DNA from: Tardiphaga robiniae
Lineage (GTDB): Bacteria; Pseudomonadota; Alphaproteobacteria; Rhizobiales; Xanthobacteraceae
NCBI RefSeq assembly: GCF_013359755.1
Contig: NZ_JABMCJ010000072.1
Coordinates: 1-64,000 of the forward strand
Length of the DNA: 64,000 bases
Direction: 5' to 3'
The translations under genes were made by a program, and so were the position numbers. Positions 1 through 8,747 of this stretch are shown piece by piece; positions within the stretch are counted from its first letter, which is position 1, and every line of letters starts with the position of its first letter. Under the pieces are notes generated by a model, which saw only the letters and a list, made by a program, of their open reading frames with translations, ran no database searches and had not been told where the DNA came from.

Positions 1-256
1 CGCCACCGCGGCGATTTCTGTCCCCGGGACCGTTCTTCCGGGCAAAGGCGCAGAGCTCCGCACTCCGCTGATCCCGACGGTTTCCCGCCGTTCACCAATG
101 CCACGTCCAGCCAGCATGAGTGGCAGACCCCCGTAGTGGGGTCGGACGGTGACCCAAGGCCTCCCGAGTGCGCGGGGTACGTCACCCCACACCCGCAGGC
201 GCCGCAATCCAGATCCCACCTCAAGACGCCTCATGAAGCGCCCCTCGCGAACCGGA
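1..256 (-). ncRNA. Probable structured RNA or long leader, cut by the left edge
   Basis: No ORF over 60 codons covers this stretch, but read leftwards it is full of hairpins: GTG-GGG pairing with CCC-GCAC near 140-170, GACCCC/GGGGTC around 125-142, and ACGG/CCGT around 80-95. A GCGGCG near 210 can also pair with CGCCGC near 8-13, closing a domain of about 200 nt. A promoter-like sequence sits just upstream (264-291). This fits either a stable non-coding RNA (6S-like in size) or a riboswitch-type leader of a gene beyond the edge. I could not match it to RNase P, tmRNA or SRP RNA motifs. A segment around 70-90 faintly resembles the ZTP (pfl) motif, but the invariant CCGCCUGGGC element is missing. 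Confidence 0.33.
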
Positions 257-263
257 TGAGCGG

Positions 264-291
264 AGGATAATCCTTATAGGCATATTGTCAA
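264..291 (-). promoter_or_regulatory. Candidate sigma-70 promoter for the structured RNA
   Basis: On the minus strand TTGACA (291-286) is followed after 16 nt by TATCCT (269-264), a good match to a housekeeping promoter. It would start transcription near position 257, running left into the hairpin-rich stretch. Confidence 0.45.
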
Positions 292-329
292 GAGATGCAG
301 GAAAAATGTTTGGGCGCTGCTATCCCTCG

Positions 330-448
330 TTTGTCATTCCGGGGCGCGCCCTTGCGCGAACCCGGAATCCATAACCACGATCGAACTTATGGATTCCGGG
401 CCTGCACCCCACCGGCTTCGCCGGCGTGACGCATCCCGGAATGACAAA
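330..448. repeat. Intergenic palindromic repeat, family A
   Basis: The outer arms TTTGTCATTCCGG (from 330) and CCGGAATGACAAA (to 448) are inverted copies, and inner arms CCCGGAATCCAT and ATGGATTCCGGG flank a short centre near 372-390. A further hairpin CCGGC-TTC-GCCGG lies at 411-425. This is the layout of the extragenic palindromes common in Bradyrhizobium-group genomes. It lies between the RNA and the end of corA. Confidence 0.7.
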
Positions 449-475
449 TGAGAGGTTAGTGCCGCCCTACGTGCC

Positions 476-1456
476 CTACAGCCACTTCTTCCACTTGAAG
501 AACATATAAGGCAGCACCGCGGCGAACAGCATCATGATCAGCGCCATGGGGTAACCGACATCCCATTGCAGTTCCGGCATCGCCTTGAAATTCATGCCAT
601 AGACCGAGGCGATCAATGTCGGCGGCATCAGCACGACGGCCATGACCGAGAACAGCTTGATGATGTTGTTCTGTTCGAGATTGACGACACCGAGCATCGC
701 ATCGAGCGTGAAGGTGATCTTGTTCGACAGATAGGAGGCGTGATCGGTCAGGGACACCACGTCGCGCTGCATGGTCTTGAGCTGCGCGCGCATGTCCTTC
801 GACCACTTCACGCCTTCCGCCTCGGCGGTGATGAAGGTGACGACGCGGCCGATCGAGACGAGGCTTTCACGTACTTTCGAGGTCAGGTCGCCCTTGCGAC
901 CGATGGTGATCAGAATTTCGGAATAACGCTTGGCATGGCCGGTCCGCAGCGACTCATCCGGCTCGAAGATGTCGTGGCTGACCTGATCGACGTCGGCGCC
1001 GACGCGTTCGAGAATGTCGGCGCACCGATCGATCACCGCGTCGAGCAGTTCGAGCAGAATGGTTTCACCATTGGCGCCGGGCGGCGCGTTGCGGCCAAGC
1101 TTCAGTTCGACGGACGCGAACGGACGCGGTGTGTCGTAGCGCACCGTCACCAGCCGTTGCCGGGTGAGGATGAAAGTTACCGCCGTGATCCGCGGCGACT
1201 CCGTGTCGGAGCCGCACATCAAGCTCGCGGTCATATAGCGGGCGCCGTTCTCGATATAGAGACGGCTGGAGATTTCGATCTCCTGCATGTCTTCGCGGGT
1301 CGGAATTTCCACCCCCGCCAGTTTCTCCACCGCCTTGTCTTCGGCTGGCGACGGCTTCACCATGTCGATCCACACCGCATTGTCCGGCAACGCTTCGAGA
1401 TCGGTTGGCTCGGATTTTCTCAAGGCGTGGTCGGCAGGGGTGAAGACAGCGAGCAT
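476..1456 (-). CDS. corA: CorA family magnesium/cobalt transport protein
   Basis: The 326-aa product is a CorA-type divalent cation channel of the inner membrane. It has the large acidic cytoplasmic N-terminal domain, then two C-terminal transmembrane helices; the first ends in the diagnostic Gly-Met-Asn (YGMNF), followed by the periplasmic MPEL loop and the second helix. The protein ends in a basic FKWKKWL tail, as expected. I start at the ATG at 1456 (MLAVFTPADH), because the open frame upstream is compositionally odd and would make the protein about 100 residues too long. It stands alone, with an intergenic repeat downstream. Transport of Mg2+ is known for the family; specificity here is inferred. 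Confidence 0.93.
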   Translation of the reverse strand: MLAVFTPADHALRKSEPTDLEALPDNAVWIDMVKPSPAEDKAVEKLAGVEIPTREDMQEIEISSRLYIENGARYMTASLMCGSDTESPRITAVTFILTRQRLVTVRYDTPRPFASVELKLGRNAPPGANGETILLELLDAVIDRCADILERVGADVDQVSHDIFEPDESLRTGHAKRYSEILITIGRKGDLTSKVRESLVSIGRVVTFITAEAEGVKWSKDMRAQLKTMQRDVVSLTDHASYLSNKITFTLDAMLGVVNLEQNNIIKLFSVMAVVLMPPTLIASVYGMNFKAMPELQWDVGYPMALIMMLFAAVLPYMFFKWKKWL

Positions 1457-1899
1457 GGCAACTCCGGGACATTGAAAAGGCGGGACACTGCAATACGGAC
1501 GATCCGGACAGAATCGGCAGGGGCGACCGACCATGACCGATGCGGATGCAGCCGTCATGACAGCCTTTGTGCGGCGCGCCAACCCCACCCGAACCCGGGG
1601 AATTTTTCCCGCAAGATCGCGCGTTCCATGGTCTCGATCTGACAAAATTGTCACGCGCGCATCACGGCTTCGCGAGGCGTTGCGGTTCTGCACAGGATTT
1701 GGCCGGAGGGTCGAAAATTCTGCGGCAAATATGACACAGGTTGTGCGCTGCATGATGCGCAGCGCATCTAACCGCTGGAATTGCAGCGGATTTCAGCGAT
1801 AGTAGCTTTAACGGAATCGTGGCGTTCGCAGGCTATTTTGGGTGCGTTTCCTTGCACCAGCCTGTCTGAATTCGGACCTCACGCAATTGGAACAATGAC
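1457..1899. other. Intergenic region between divergent corA and an L,D-transpeptidase gene
   Basis: These 443 bases separate two divergent genes and must hold both promoters. ORFs here are short extensions of neighbouring frames with no recognisable product. I see no convincing RNA gene or repeat. Confidence 0.5.
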
Positions 1900-2586
1900 A
1901 TGTCGCCGCTCAAGATTAAGCTTGGATTGATTGTCGCCGCCGGCCTGATGCTGTCGGGCTGCATGCAGACCGCAACGCAATTCCAGGCCGCCCCGGAAGC
2001 CAGCCTCAAGCCGAATGACAAGGCACAGCTCGCCAAGGCACGTTACGCCAAGGTTGCCGTCGCCGAGCCGTTCCGCCGCGCCATCGTCGACTTCCACCGC
2101 AAGGAAGCGCCGGGCTCGATCGTGGTCGATTCCGACAACCACTATCTCTATTTCGTCCAGGACGGCGGCAAGGCGATCCGCTATGGCGTGACCGTCGGCG
2201 AAGAAGCGCTGGCCTTCTCGGGCGTCGCGCGCGTCGGCAACATGGCCGAATGGCCGAAGTGGACCCCGACCAAGGACATTCACGCCCGCATCGAAGGCCT
2301 GCCGGCCCAGGTGCCCGGCGGCGTCGATAATCCGCTCGGTGCCCGCGCCCTCTATCTCTATCAGGGCAACAAGGACACGCTGTTCCGCATTCACGGCACC
2401 AATCAGCCGGAATATATCGGCGCCTCGATCTCGTCGGGCTGCATCCGCATGACCAACGAAGACGTCATCGACCTCTATAGCCGCGTCAAGCCCGGCGCTG
2501 TGGTCGTCGTGCTCGAGCCGAAGGCCGGCGACTCGCCGTATAATTCGAAGTTGGCCCTGCAGGGCGGCGGCGGAACGCCATACTGA
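1900..2586 (+). CDS. L,D-transpeptidase (YkuD domain), predicted lipoprotein
   Basis: The 228-aa protein begins with a lipoprotein signal whose lipobox LSGC puts the lipidated cysteine at residue 21. Residues 70-215 form a YkuD catalytic domain with the signature HGTN at 165-168 and SSGCIRM, where Cys181 is the nucleophile. Enzymes of this family make 3-3 peptidoglycan cross-links or attach proteins to peptidoglycan in the periplasm. The gene is single, with a strong intrinsic terminator 25 bases after the stop. Which of the L,D-transpeptidase activities it has cannot be told from sequence. Confidence 0.9.
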   Translation: MSPLKIKLGLIVAAGLMLSGCMQTATQFQAAPEASLKPNDKAQLAKARYAKVAVAEPFRRAIVDFHRKEAPGSIVVDSDNHYLYFVQDGGKAIRYGVTVGEEALAFSGVARVGNMAEWPKWTPTKDIHARIEGLPAQVPGGVDNPLGARALYLYQGNKDTLFRIHGTNQPEYIGASISSGCIRMTNEDVIDLYSRVKPGAVVVVLEPKAGDSPYNSKLALQGGGGTPY

Positions 2587-2610
2587 GCTGAGATTTTATG
2601 AGATAGGAAA

Positions 2611-2638
2611 AAGCGCCGGTTGATCCGGCGCTTTTTTT
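2611..2638 (+). terminator. Rho-independent terminator after the L,D-transpeptidase gene
   Basis: A stem AAGCGCCGG/CCGGCGCTT with a TTGAT loop (2611-2633) is followed by a run of T. Confidence 0.9.
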
Positions 2639-2684
2639 GCTGGGGTGGGTTGGTTGGGCGCTCAACATTCGCCTCAAACACCGG

Positions 2685-2810
2685 TGTCATCCCCGCGAAG
2701 GCGGGGATCCATACACGCCGAAGAACTTTTGAAGCGCTGTAGATGCGGCAATTCCGTTGCCTTGACCACGCCGATCGTGGTTATGGATCCCCGCCTTCGC
2801 GGGGATGACA
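2685..2810. repeat. Intergenic palindromic repeat, family B
   Basis: A 28-base arm at 2685-2712 is repeated inverted at 2783-2810. Each arm contains its own hairpin CCCCGC-GAAG-GCGGGG, so the element can fold as two small hairpins or one long stem. It lies between converging genes. Confidence 0.8.
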
Positions 2811-2857
2811 GCTGAGAGGCCATTGCAGCCTCACGCCTGCTCCCACTGCTTCTCAAA

Positions 2858-3949
2858 TCACCGCAAAAAGCTGAATGGCGATGGTGGCGGCGCGCGGCGC
2901 TTCTTCGGCTTGGGTTTTGGCTTCGGCGTGGGCTGTTCTTGTGGAGGCGCGGCTTCTGCTTCGGGCTCCGGCTCGGCTTCAGCCGCAGGCTGAGCGGCTG
3001 CAGGCTCTGCGGGCTTCGCCGCTTCCGGCGTCTTCTCGCCCGGCTTGCCCTCGGCCACTTCGCGCGGCGGTGCTTCGTCCGGACGCACGGCCGGCATCAG
3101 CGGTGCGATGCGCGGCCACTCGTCCCAGACGTCCCATTGGCAGATGCGGTAGTTGCCGCGCCGCTCGGCGATATCGAGATGGATATGATCCTCGTGGTAG
3201 CCGTCGGAGCCCGGCCCCAGCACGGTGGTGAACCGCGTACAGACCGAATGCAGCACGGCCTCGCGCTGCTCGCGCGGCGTGTTGCGCTCGGTCAGTGCGA
3301 TCGAGCGGCCATTGGCGAGTTTCAGCCCGCGCACATCCAGCGCATTGGCGCGGCCATGCTCCGACAGTTTCGCCCCGACGACACGGTTGCGACCACGGCA
3401 ATCGAAGGAGTCGAAATTATCGAGCTCAAGAAGCTTGGTGCCGAGGTTGGTCGCGAGCGGTGCCATGTCGGCGCGGATCCATTCGGCCACCGCCGTTGCC
3501 ATGGCGCAGCGCATCGTTCCCGCCGGCTTCAGCGGCACGCGCGTCTTGTCCGGCAGCACAACCGCTTCCAGCCGCACCATGTCGGGTCCGCCGCAGGCGC
3601 CCGGCCCCTTGATGTCGGGAATACTCGGCGCAACAGCGATGGCATCGGTGAGCGCCAAGCGGCAGGCTGAAGGCGGCGGCGGCTCCGGCGGACGCGCTTC
3701 CGCAGCAGGCTTCTCAGGCTCAGCGGGTTGCTCCGATCTCGCAGGCTCCTCACCAGGCTTTTGCGCCGGCTTGATCGCCGGCGCTTCTGCCGGGCGAGGC
3801 TTTGGCAGCGGCACACGCGATGTCGTCAGATAGGCCTGCGCCGGCGCGGCAACCAGCAGCAACACCAGAACCGCTCCAATTGTCCTTTGGTCGCAGCCGG
3901 ATAGGCCAAAAGTCCATTTCCGGGCCGCTTTCCCCGCGCTAAACTTCAT
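2858..3949 (-). CDS. Extensin-family protein (extensin-like C-terminal domain)
   Basis: The 363-aa product has an N-terminal membrane or signal segment (around residues 22-40, ending APAQA), a Pro/Lys/Glu-rich low-complexity region to about residue 95, an extensin-like domain (roughly 95-290) with four spaced cysteines and the motif SEHGRANALDVRG, and a second Pro/Ala/Glu-rich tail ending in KPKPKPKKRR. Bacterial members of this domain family are exported and of unknown activity; the SEHGRANALD motif resembles the His/Asp metal site of D-Ala-D-Ala carboxypeptidase-type peptidases, suggesting a cell-wall role (inference). The ATG at 3949 is chosen because the signal segment follows it. It is divergent from the acyl-CoA synthetase gene, 88 bases away. 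Confidence 0.85.
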   Translation of the reverse strand: MKFSAGKAARKWTFGLSGCDQRTIGAVLVLLLVAAPAQAYLTTSRVPLPKPRPAEAPAIKPAQKPGEEPARSEQPAEPEKPAAEARPPEPPPPSACRLALTDAIAVAPSIPDIKGPGACGGPDMVRLEAVVLPDKTRVPLKPAGTMRCAMATAVAEWIRADMAPLATNLGTKLLELDNFDSFDCRGRNRVVGAKLSEHGRANALDVRGLKLANGRSIALTERNTPREQREAVLHSVCTRFTTVLGPGSDGYHEDHIHLDIAERRGNYRICQWDVWDEWPRIAPLMPAVRPDEAPPREVAEGKPGEKTPEAAKPAEPAAAQPAAEAEPEPEAEAAPPQEQPTPKPKPKPKKRRAPPPSPFSFLR

Positions 3950-4037
3950 GCCAAGACCTAAAGCAAGAACAGGGTCGAAGTTCCCCGGCAACGATCGGGG
4001 AGCCGGCGCGCCAATCACAAGACGGAGGAACGATCAA

Positions 4038-5666
4038 ATGCGTGGCTTGATGCAAGACTGGCCTTTGCTGTGTCATCGGATCATCGATCATGCGGCCCAA
4101 GTCCACGGCGAGCGCGAGGTCGTGACCAGATCAGTCGAAGGTCCCATCCACCGCACCAATTACGCCGAAATTCGTACCCGTGCCCTGAAGGTCGCACAGC
4201 GTCTCGACCGCGAGGGCATCAAGATGGGCGACCGCGTCGCCACCATCGCGTGGAACACGTGGCGGCACCTGGAAACGTGGTACGGCATCATGGGCATCGG
4301 CGCCATCTGCCACACCGTCAATCCACGTCTATTCCCGGATCAGATCGCGTGGATCATCAATCATGCGCAAGATCGTATCGTGATGACCGACCTCACCTTC
4401 GTCCCGATCCTCGAGAAACTCGCCGACCAGCTGCCATCAGTCGAGCGCTACATCGTCTACACCGACAAGGCGCACATGCCGCAGACCACGCTGAAAAACG
4501 CCGTGGCCTATGAGGACTGGATCGCGGAGGTCGACGGCAACTTCAAATGGAAGGAGTTCGACGAAAACACCGCAGCGGCGATGTGCTACACATCGGGAAC
4601 AACAGGCGATCCGAAGGGCGTGCTGTATTCTCACCGCTCCAACGTGATGCATGCGCTGATGGCCAATACCGGCGACTCGCTTGGCGCCAATGCCGCCGAC
4701 ACCATGCTGCCGGTGGTCCCGCTGTTCCATGCCAACAGCTGGGGCATCGCGTTCTCCGCGCCATCGATGGGCACCAAGCTCGTACTGCCTGGCGCCAAGA
4801 TGGACGGCGCCTCGATCTATGAACTGATGTCGACCGAGAAAGTGACGCATACCGCGGGCGTGCCGACAGTGTGGCTGATGCTGCTCAACTACATGTCGCA
4901 GAACAATCTGAAACTGCCTGACCTACGCATGGTGGTGTGCGGCGGCTCGGCGATGCCGCGCTCGATGATCAAGGCCTTCGTCGACATGGGCATCGGTGCA
5001 CGTCATGCCTGGGGCATGACCGAAATGAGCCCGATCGGCACGCTGGCCGCGTTGAAGCCGCCCTTCGACCAGCTCGAAGGCGACGAGCGGCTCGACGTGC
5101 TGCAGACGCAAGGCTATCCGCCGTTTGGCGTCGAAATGAAGATCACCGACGACGCCGGCAAGAGCCTGCCCTGGGACGGCAAGACCTTCGGCCGCCTCAA
5201 GGTACGCGGCCCATCGGTGGCGCGCGCCTATTTCCGGCTTGAGGACGAGATCCTTGACGAGGAAGGCTATTTCGACACCGGCGACGTCGCGACCATCGAC
5301 GCCCACGGCTATATGCGGATCACCGACCGCTCCAAGGACGTTATCAAGTCGGGCGGCGAATGGATCTCGTCGATCGACCTGGAGAACCTTGCCGTCGGTC
5401 ATCCGCAGGTGGCGGAAGCCGCCGTCATCGGCGTCTATCATCCGAAGTGGGACGAGCGCCCGCTGCTGATCGTCCAACTCAAGCAGGACCAGACCGCAAC
5501 GCGCGAAGACATCCTGAAATACATGGATGGCAAGATCGCCAAGTGGTGGATGCCGGACGACGTCGTGTTCGTCGATGCGATCCCGCACACGGCCACCGGC
5601 AAGATCCTGAAGACCGCGCTGCGCGATCAGTTCAAGACCTACAGCCTGCCGACGGCGGCGGCTTAG
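4038..5666 (+). CDS. AMP-forming acyl-CoA synthetase (medium/long-chain, AlkK/DmdB-like)
   Basis: This 542-aa enzyme belongs to the ANL superfamily and activates a carboxylic acid to its CoA thioester with ATP. The P-loop-like motif [11 protein letters not shown] is near residue 190, the WGMTEMSP adenylate motif near 330, the hinge aspartate in YFDTGDV near 420, and the catalytic lysine in [10 protein letters not shown] near the C-terminus. Length and the GMTEMSP form place it with FadD/AlkK and methylmercaptopropionyl-CoA ligases rather than acetyl-CoA synthetases. The start at 4038 has a GGAGGA ribosome site 9 bases upstream; an earlier in-frame ATG at 3948 would overlap the divergent gene. 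The substrate is not identifiable. Confidence 0.9.
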   Translation: MRGLMQDWPLLCHRIIDHAAQVHGEREVVTRSVEGPIHRTNYAEIRTRALKVAQRLDREGIKMGDRVATIAWNTWRHLETWYGIMGIGAICHTVNPRLFPDQIAWIINHAQDRIVMTDLTFVPILEKLADQLPSVERYIVYTDKAHMPQTTLKNAVAYEDWIAEVDGNFKWKEFDENTAAAMCYTSGTTGDPKGVLYSHRSNVMHALMANTGDSLGANAADTMLPVVPLFHANSWGIAFSAPSMGTKLVLPGAKMDGASIYELMSTEKVTHTAGVPTVWLMLLNYMSQNNLKLPDLRMVVCGGSAMPRSMIKAFVDMGIGARHAWGMTEMSPIGTLAALKPPFDQLEGDERLDVLQTQGYPPFGVEMKITDDAGKSLPWDGKTFGRLKVRGPSVARAYFRLEDEILDEEGYFDTGDVATIDAHGYMRITDRSKDVIKSGGEWISSIDLENLAVGHPQVAEAAVIGVYHPKWDERPLLIVQLKQDQTATREDILKYMDGKIAKWWMPDDVVFVDAIPHTATGKILKTALRDQFKTYSLPTAAA

Positions 5667-5689
5667 CTGACAAGAGCGACAGCGTTCCT

Positions 5690-5748
5690 AACCTCTCCCC
5701 GCCCTTCGCGGGGAGAGGTCGACCGGCGAAGCCGGTCGGGTGAGGGGC
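5690..5748. repeat. 59-base palindromic repeat, family C, left copy
   Basis: Two hairpins in tandem: CTCTCCCCGC-CCTTC-GCGGGGAGAG, then ACCGGC-GAA-GCCGGT, ending GGGTGAGGGGC. It is the inverted partner of 6147-6205 on the other side of the DUF559 gene. Confidence 0.85.
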
Positions 5749-5755
5749 ATGGCAC

Positions 5756-6106
5756 ATGCGTGGCCACATTCGCATCACCAACAGATCGCGCGAATTACGC
5801 GCCAACTCCACCGACGCCGAAACGAAACTGTGGAATCGTCTGCGCAACAGGCAGATTGCCGGCTGCAAATTCATTCGCCAAGAGCCGATCGGGCGATATA
5901 TCTGCGACTTCGTTTGTCGGGAGAAGATGATCGTTATCGAGGTCGATGGCGGGCAGCATCTGGAGTCGCAACGGGACGCCATGCGCGATCGATATCTGCG
6001 CGAGCAAGGTTATTGCGTGCTTCGCTTCTGGAACAACGATGTGCTGTCAAATATCGAAGGCGTGCTGTCGCTCATCGATGAGGAATTGCGCAAGACCTCG
6101 GATTGA
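5756..6106 (+). CDS. DUF559 domain protein (Vsr-like PD-(D/E)XK nuclease fold)
   Basis: The 116-aa protein is a compact DUF559 domain, a family related to very-short-patch-repair (Vsr) endonucleases. The predicted active site is Asp51 (CDFVC), Glu62 and Asp64 (IEVDGGQH, residues 61-68), followed by the usual basic RDRYLREQGY helix and RFWNNDV strand. The N-terminus has the typical RELR...AETKLWNRLRNRQ helix. The gene begins 8 bases after one palindromic repeat and a near-identical inverted copy follows 41 bases after its stop, so gene and repeats look like one unit. The function of DUF559 proteins is not established; repair or DNA-processing roles are inferred from the fold. Confidence 0.85.
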   Translation: MRGHIRITNRSRELRANSTDAETKLWNRLRNRQIAGCKFIRQEPIGRYICDFVCREKMIVIEVDGGQHLESQRDAMRDRYLREQGYCVLRFWNNDVLSNIEGVLSLIDEELRKTSD

Positions 6107-6146
6107 TCCGAACCGATAGACTGCGTGCGTTGAAGCAGCGTGCTTG

Positions 6147-6205
6147 GCCCCTCACCCGCGCGCCAGGTGCGCGCGACCTCTCCCCGCAAAGGGCGGGGAG
6201 AGGTT
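6147..6205. repeat. 59-base palindromic repeat, family C, right copy (inverted)
   Basis: Reverse-complemented, this equals the left copy at 5690-5748 except for one loop base and the 15-base second hairpin, which is CGCGC-ACCTG-GCGCG instead of ACCGGC-GAA-GCCGGT. Confidence 0.85.
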
Positions 6206-6215
6206 AAAGAGAGCC

Positions 6216-6671
6216 TCAGCCGTTCAGTGCGGCCTTGACCAGACCGCTGGCCTTGCCGAAGTCCATCTGGCCGGCATATTTGGCTTTCAGCGCAGCGATC
6301 ACCTTGCCCATGTCTTTCATGCCGGCCGCACCCGTCGCTGCGATCTCGGCTGCGATGGCAGACTTGGTCTCGTCCTCCGACATCTGCTGCGGCAGATAGG
6401 CGGAGATGATCGCGATTTCCTCGCGCTCCTGGGCCGCGAGTTCGGCGCGGCCACCCTTATCGTAGAGCTCGACGGATTCCTGGCGCTGCTTGATCATCTT
6501 CTGCAGCAGGCTCAGCAGGTCGGCGTCCGACAGCGGCGGCTTGCTCTGGCCGCGCGCTTCGATATCGGCATTCTTGATGGTCGAATTGACCATGCGAAGC
6601 GTCGAAAGCTTGCGCTCGTCCTTGGCCCGCATGGCGTCCTTGACGGCGTTGTTGATGTCATCGCGCAGCAT
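6216..6671 (-). CDS. GatB/YqeY domain-containing protein
   Basis: The 151-aa protein matches the YqeY family over its whole length: MLRDDINNAVKDAMRAKDE at the N-terminus, STLRMVNSTIKNADIEARG, the helix with MIKQRQESVELY, then SAYLPQQMSEDE and the C-terminal ALKAKYAGQMDFGKASGLVK. The domain is homologous to the tRNA-binding tail of GatB amidotransferase subunits, but free-standing YqeY proteins have no firmly proven role. The ATG at 6671 is the family-typical start. The gene ends 10 bases from the repeat that flanks the DUF559 gene. Confidence 0.93.
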   Translation of the reverse strand: MLRDDINNAVKDAMRAKDERKLSTLRMVNSTIKNADIEARGQSKPPLSDADLLSLLQKMIKQRQESVELYDKGGRAELAAQEREEIAIISAYLPQQMSEDETKSAIAAEIAATGAAGMKDMGKVIAALKAKYAGQMDFGKASGLVKAALNG

Positions 6672-6811
6672 CTGCGTCTCCTCTTGCGGCCGCCCATCGC
6701 AGCGCCGGAACTCGGTTGGCCCCGATCTAAGCGTTTTAAGGGGTATGCACAACTGCACCCGCCGATTCTCGGGGGCCGCCCGGAGCTATTGCCCGAACCT
6801 ACTGCTCAAAC

Positions 6812-8413
6812 CTATTGCCGATGGCTGGAGCTGAAATCCTCCACGCCTGCGGACAACTGCCCGGGCGCGCCGGCTCCAGCGACGTATGGCAGAACCATCA
6901 ACGCCGATATGGTGGCCGGAATACCGGCCTGGCCCCATAGCCGGGGCTGAACCTCGAAATCAAACCTGACGTGCCGCGGCTCGAGCATCGCGACTTTGCC
7001 CATCCACATCAGGCAATCGCTATCTGTCGCAAAGCACATCGAAGCCCACCCCTTCTGCAGCGTCGTCGCGCGCGGCATGCCCCAAGTGTACTGGAACTGG
7101 AACGGGCGGCTGTAGACGGGATGGTCAGGACTGTAAAAGGCCGTCGCGAATGCCAGTCCGTCGTCGCCACTGATCCGCGGCATCGGCCGGCCTGTCATCT
7201 GGTGCCACCGGTCGGTCAGCTCTTGAGCGGCCAGCCGATAGTAAGTCCGCTCGTTAGGATTGATGCTATTGCGGTAAATCGCATGGATCGGAGCAGCCAC
7301 AACGGTTGCGATGATGGCGATGCCGGCAACGAACACCACCATATTAACCACATACAGGCGTTCGAGCGTGAAGCGGGCGCCGCAGACGATCAGAACGGCA
7401 GGCAGGAACAAGCCCTGGAGCGCCCACAGCGAAGGCATGTCGGTGCCAAGCGTGACGGTGGTCACGAGCGGCAGTAGCACCGTGCCGATAAACACCCAGA
7501 ACAGCAGCAGCAACCCTGGACCCATCGCGCGGAAATCGGCCGAAAAGTACTTCAGGCGCAGCTCGGCCGATAAAACCCAGACAATAGCCGGCAGCGCCAG
7601 CGTCGCCGCAAGACCGAGCAAAAACATGCTGGCTTCGATGAGTGACTGACCAAAGTCGATGCCGCCGTGAACCTGTATGGCATAGGCGAACGGCGCAGCA
7701 CCGGTCGTCACGAGCCAATGGATGTGCGGCCCAAGGGCAATGAGCCCGGCAAGTGTCGAGACCCACGGTGCCCAGGACCTGAAATAGACCGCCCGCTGCG
7801 GATGCACGATCGCTGCCAGCGCGAAGCTGGCGATCAGGAAGATCGAATAATATTTGCCGAGCATCGCCAGCGCGGACAGGACGCCGGCGGCGGCAGCCCA
7901 GCCGATAGCGCGCGTTTCAAAGGAGCGCAGGAAGCAATAGGTCGCCAGCGGCCAGACCGCGAGCAGCACTGTGTTCGCGTTGAAGCGCTGGGCATGGAAT
8001 TGATAGGCCGGAAGCAGCATCAGCAGCAGCAGCACGACGGCTCGCGAATCGCCGCGCACGAAGCGGCGCGCAATCAGATCGACGGCCCAGAGCGCCACCG
8101 CGGCATTGGTCATCGACAGCAACTGGAACGACCAGTCGGTCAGCGGGAAAACCAGCGTCCACAGCCGCGCGACCCAGCCCATCAAGGGCGGATGTTTGGG
8201 ATTACCCCATGCGAATTCGCGCCCAAGGGTCCAGGTTTCCAGCGCATCCGCATGTAGATCGCCGCTCTGATAGGCGATCACCAGAAACAGCAGCCAGATT
8301 CCCGCGAAGCCGACGATCAGCACAGGAATCGTCCAGCCCTTCTCGATCCCATCGAGGAAGGTCAGAAAAGGCCTGCGCCATCGCGCAGGCGCGACGGCCG
8401 AGCGCGCGGCCAT
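6812..8413 (-). CDS. Polytopic membrane glycosyltransferase, GT39/ArnT-like
   Basis: The product (533 aa from the ATG at 8413; the frame stays open to a TTG at 8497) has about a dozen hydrophobic segments. After the first one comes a periplasmic loop with GDLHADALETW and WGNPKHPPL, the acidic and HPP-type signature of ArnT/PMT-like (PF13231) transferases that use lipid-linked sugars. The C-terminal part after about residue 400 is a soluble domain with many aromatic residues. Sugar donor and acceptor are unknown. Neither start has a clear Shine-Dalgarno sequence, so the N-terminus is uncertain. It is divergent from carA. Confidence 0.8.
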   Translation of the reverse strand: MAARSAVAPARWRRPFLTFLDGIEKGWTIPVLIVGFAGIWLLFLVIAYQSGDLHADALETWTLGREFAWGNPKHPPLMGWVARLWTLVFPLTDWSFQLLSMTNAAVALWAVDLIARRFVRGDSRAVVLLLLMLLPAYQFHAQRFNANTVLLAVWPLATYCFLRSFETRAIGWAAAAGVLSALAMLGKYYSIFLIASFALAAIVHPQRAVYFRSWAPWVSTLAGLIALGPHIHWLVTTGAAPFAYAIQVHGGIDFGQSLIEASMFLLGLAATLALPAIVWVLSAELRLKYFSADFRAMGPGLLLLFWVFIGTVLLPLVTTVTLGTDMPSLWALQGLFLPAVLIVCGARFTLERLYVVNMVVFVAGIAIIATVVAAPIHAIYRNSINPNERTYYRLAAQELTDRWHQMTGRPMPRISGDDGLAFATAFYSPDHPVYSRPFQFQYTWGMPRATTLQKGWASMCFATDSDCLMWMGKVAMLEPRHVRFDFEVQPRLWGQAGIPATISALMVLPYVAGAGAPGQLSAGVEDFSSSHRQ

Positions 8414-8747
8414 CTTGGCGAAATAGTCCAACTGCACTGAAATATCCGGAAATACGGGAAGTCGTAGCTTGCTACCGGCGAAAGTGAGTTCCGGCAAGCA
8501 TCCGTAATTATAATTAGTTGATTTTACATCTCATTCTGCAAATTACGCGCTATCGGCGTGCAGGTTTTACCGGACAACCGGAACACCACATTTTTGCCGG
8601 ATAAGATATTCTTCCTTCATGAAGGTCTGTTCGGGGCCGGACCATCGGCCAAAGCGCCGATTGCTAACCCGCCAGGCCATGGTTGACGTGTGAATCCGGC
8701 CTTTCCGGCTTTGACGGCGGCGGATGCGCGGACTATGTAGTCCCCTC
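8414..8747. other. Intergenic region upstream of carA
   Basis: About 330 bases between divergent genes, with an AT-rich core at 8502-8550 (ATTATAATTAG, ATTTTACAT) likely to contain the carA promoter. I found no leader peptide or attenuator I would defend. Confidence 0.4.

Noticed and set aside
1-256. ZTP (pfl) riboswitch at the left edge
   Set aside because: A GGGAAACC...CGGGA segment looks alike, but the conserved 3' element and the upstream GUGACUGGC are not found in the right order.
1065-1642. Overlapping frames opposite and within corA
   Set aside because: CorA motifs are intact in the other frame; no independent start or ribosome site.
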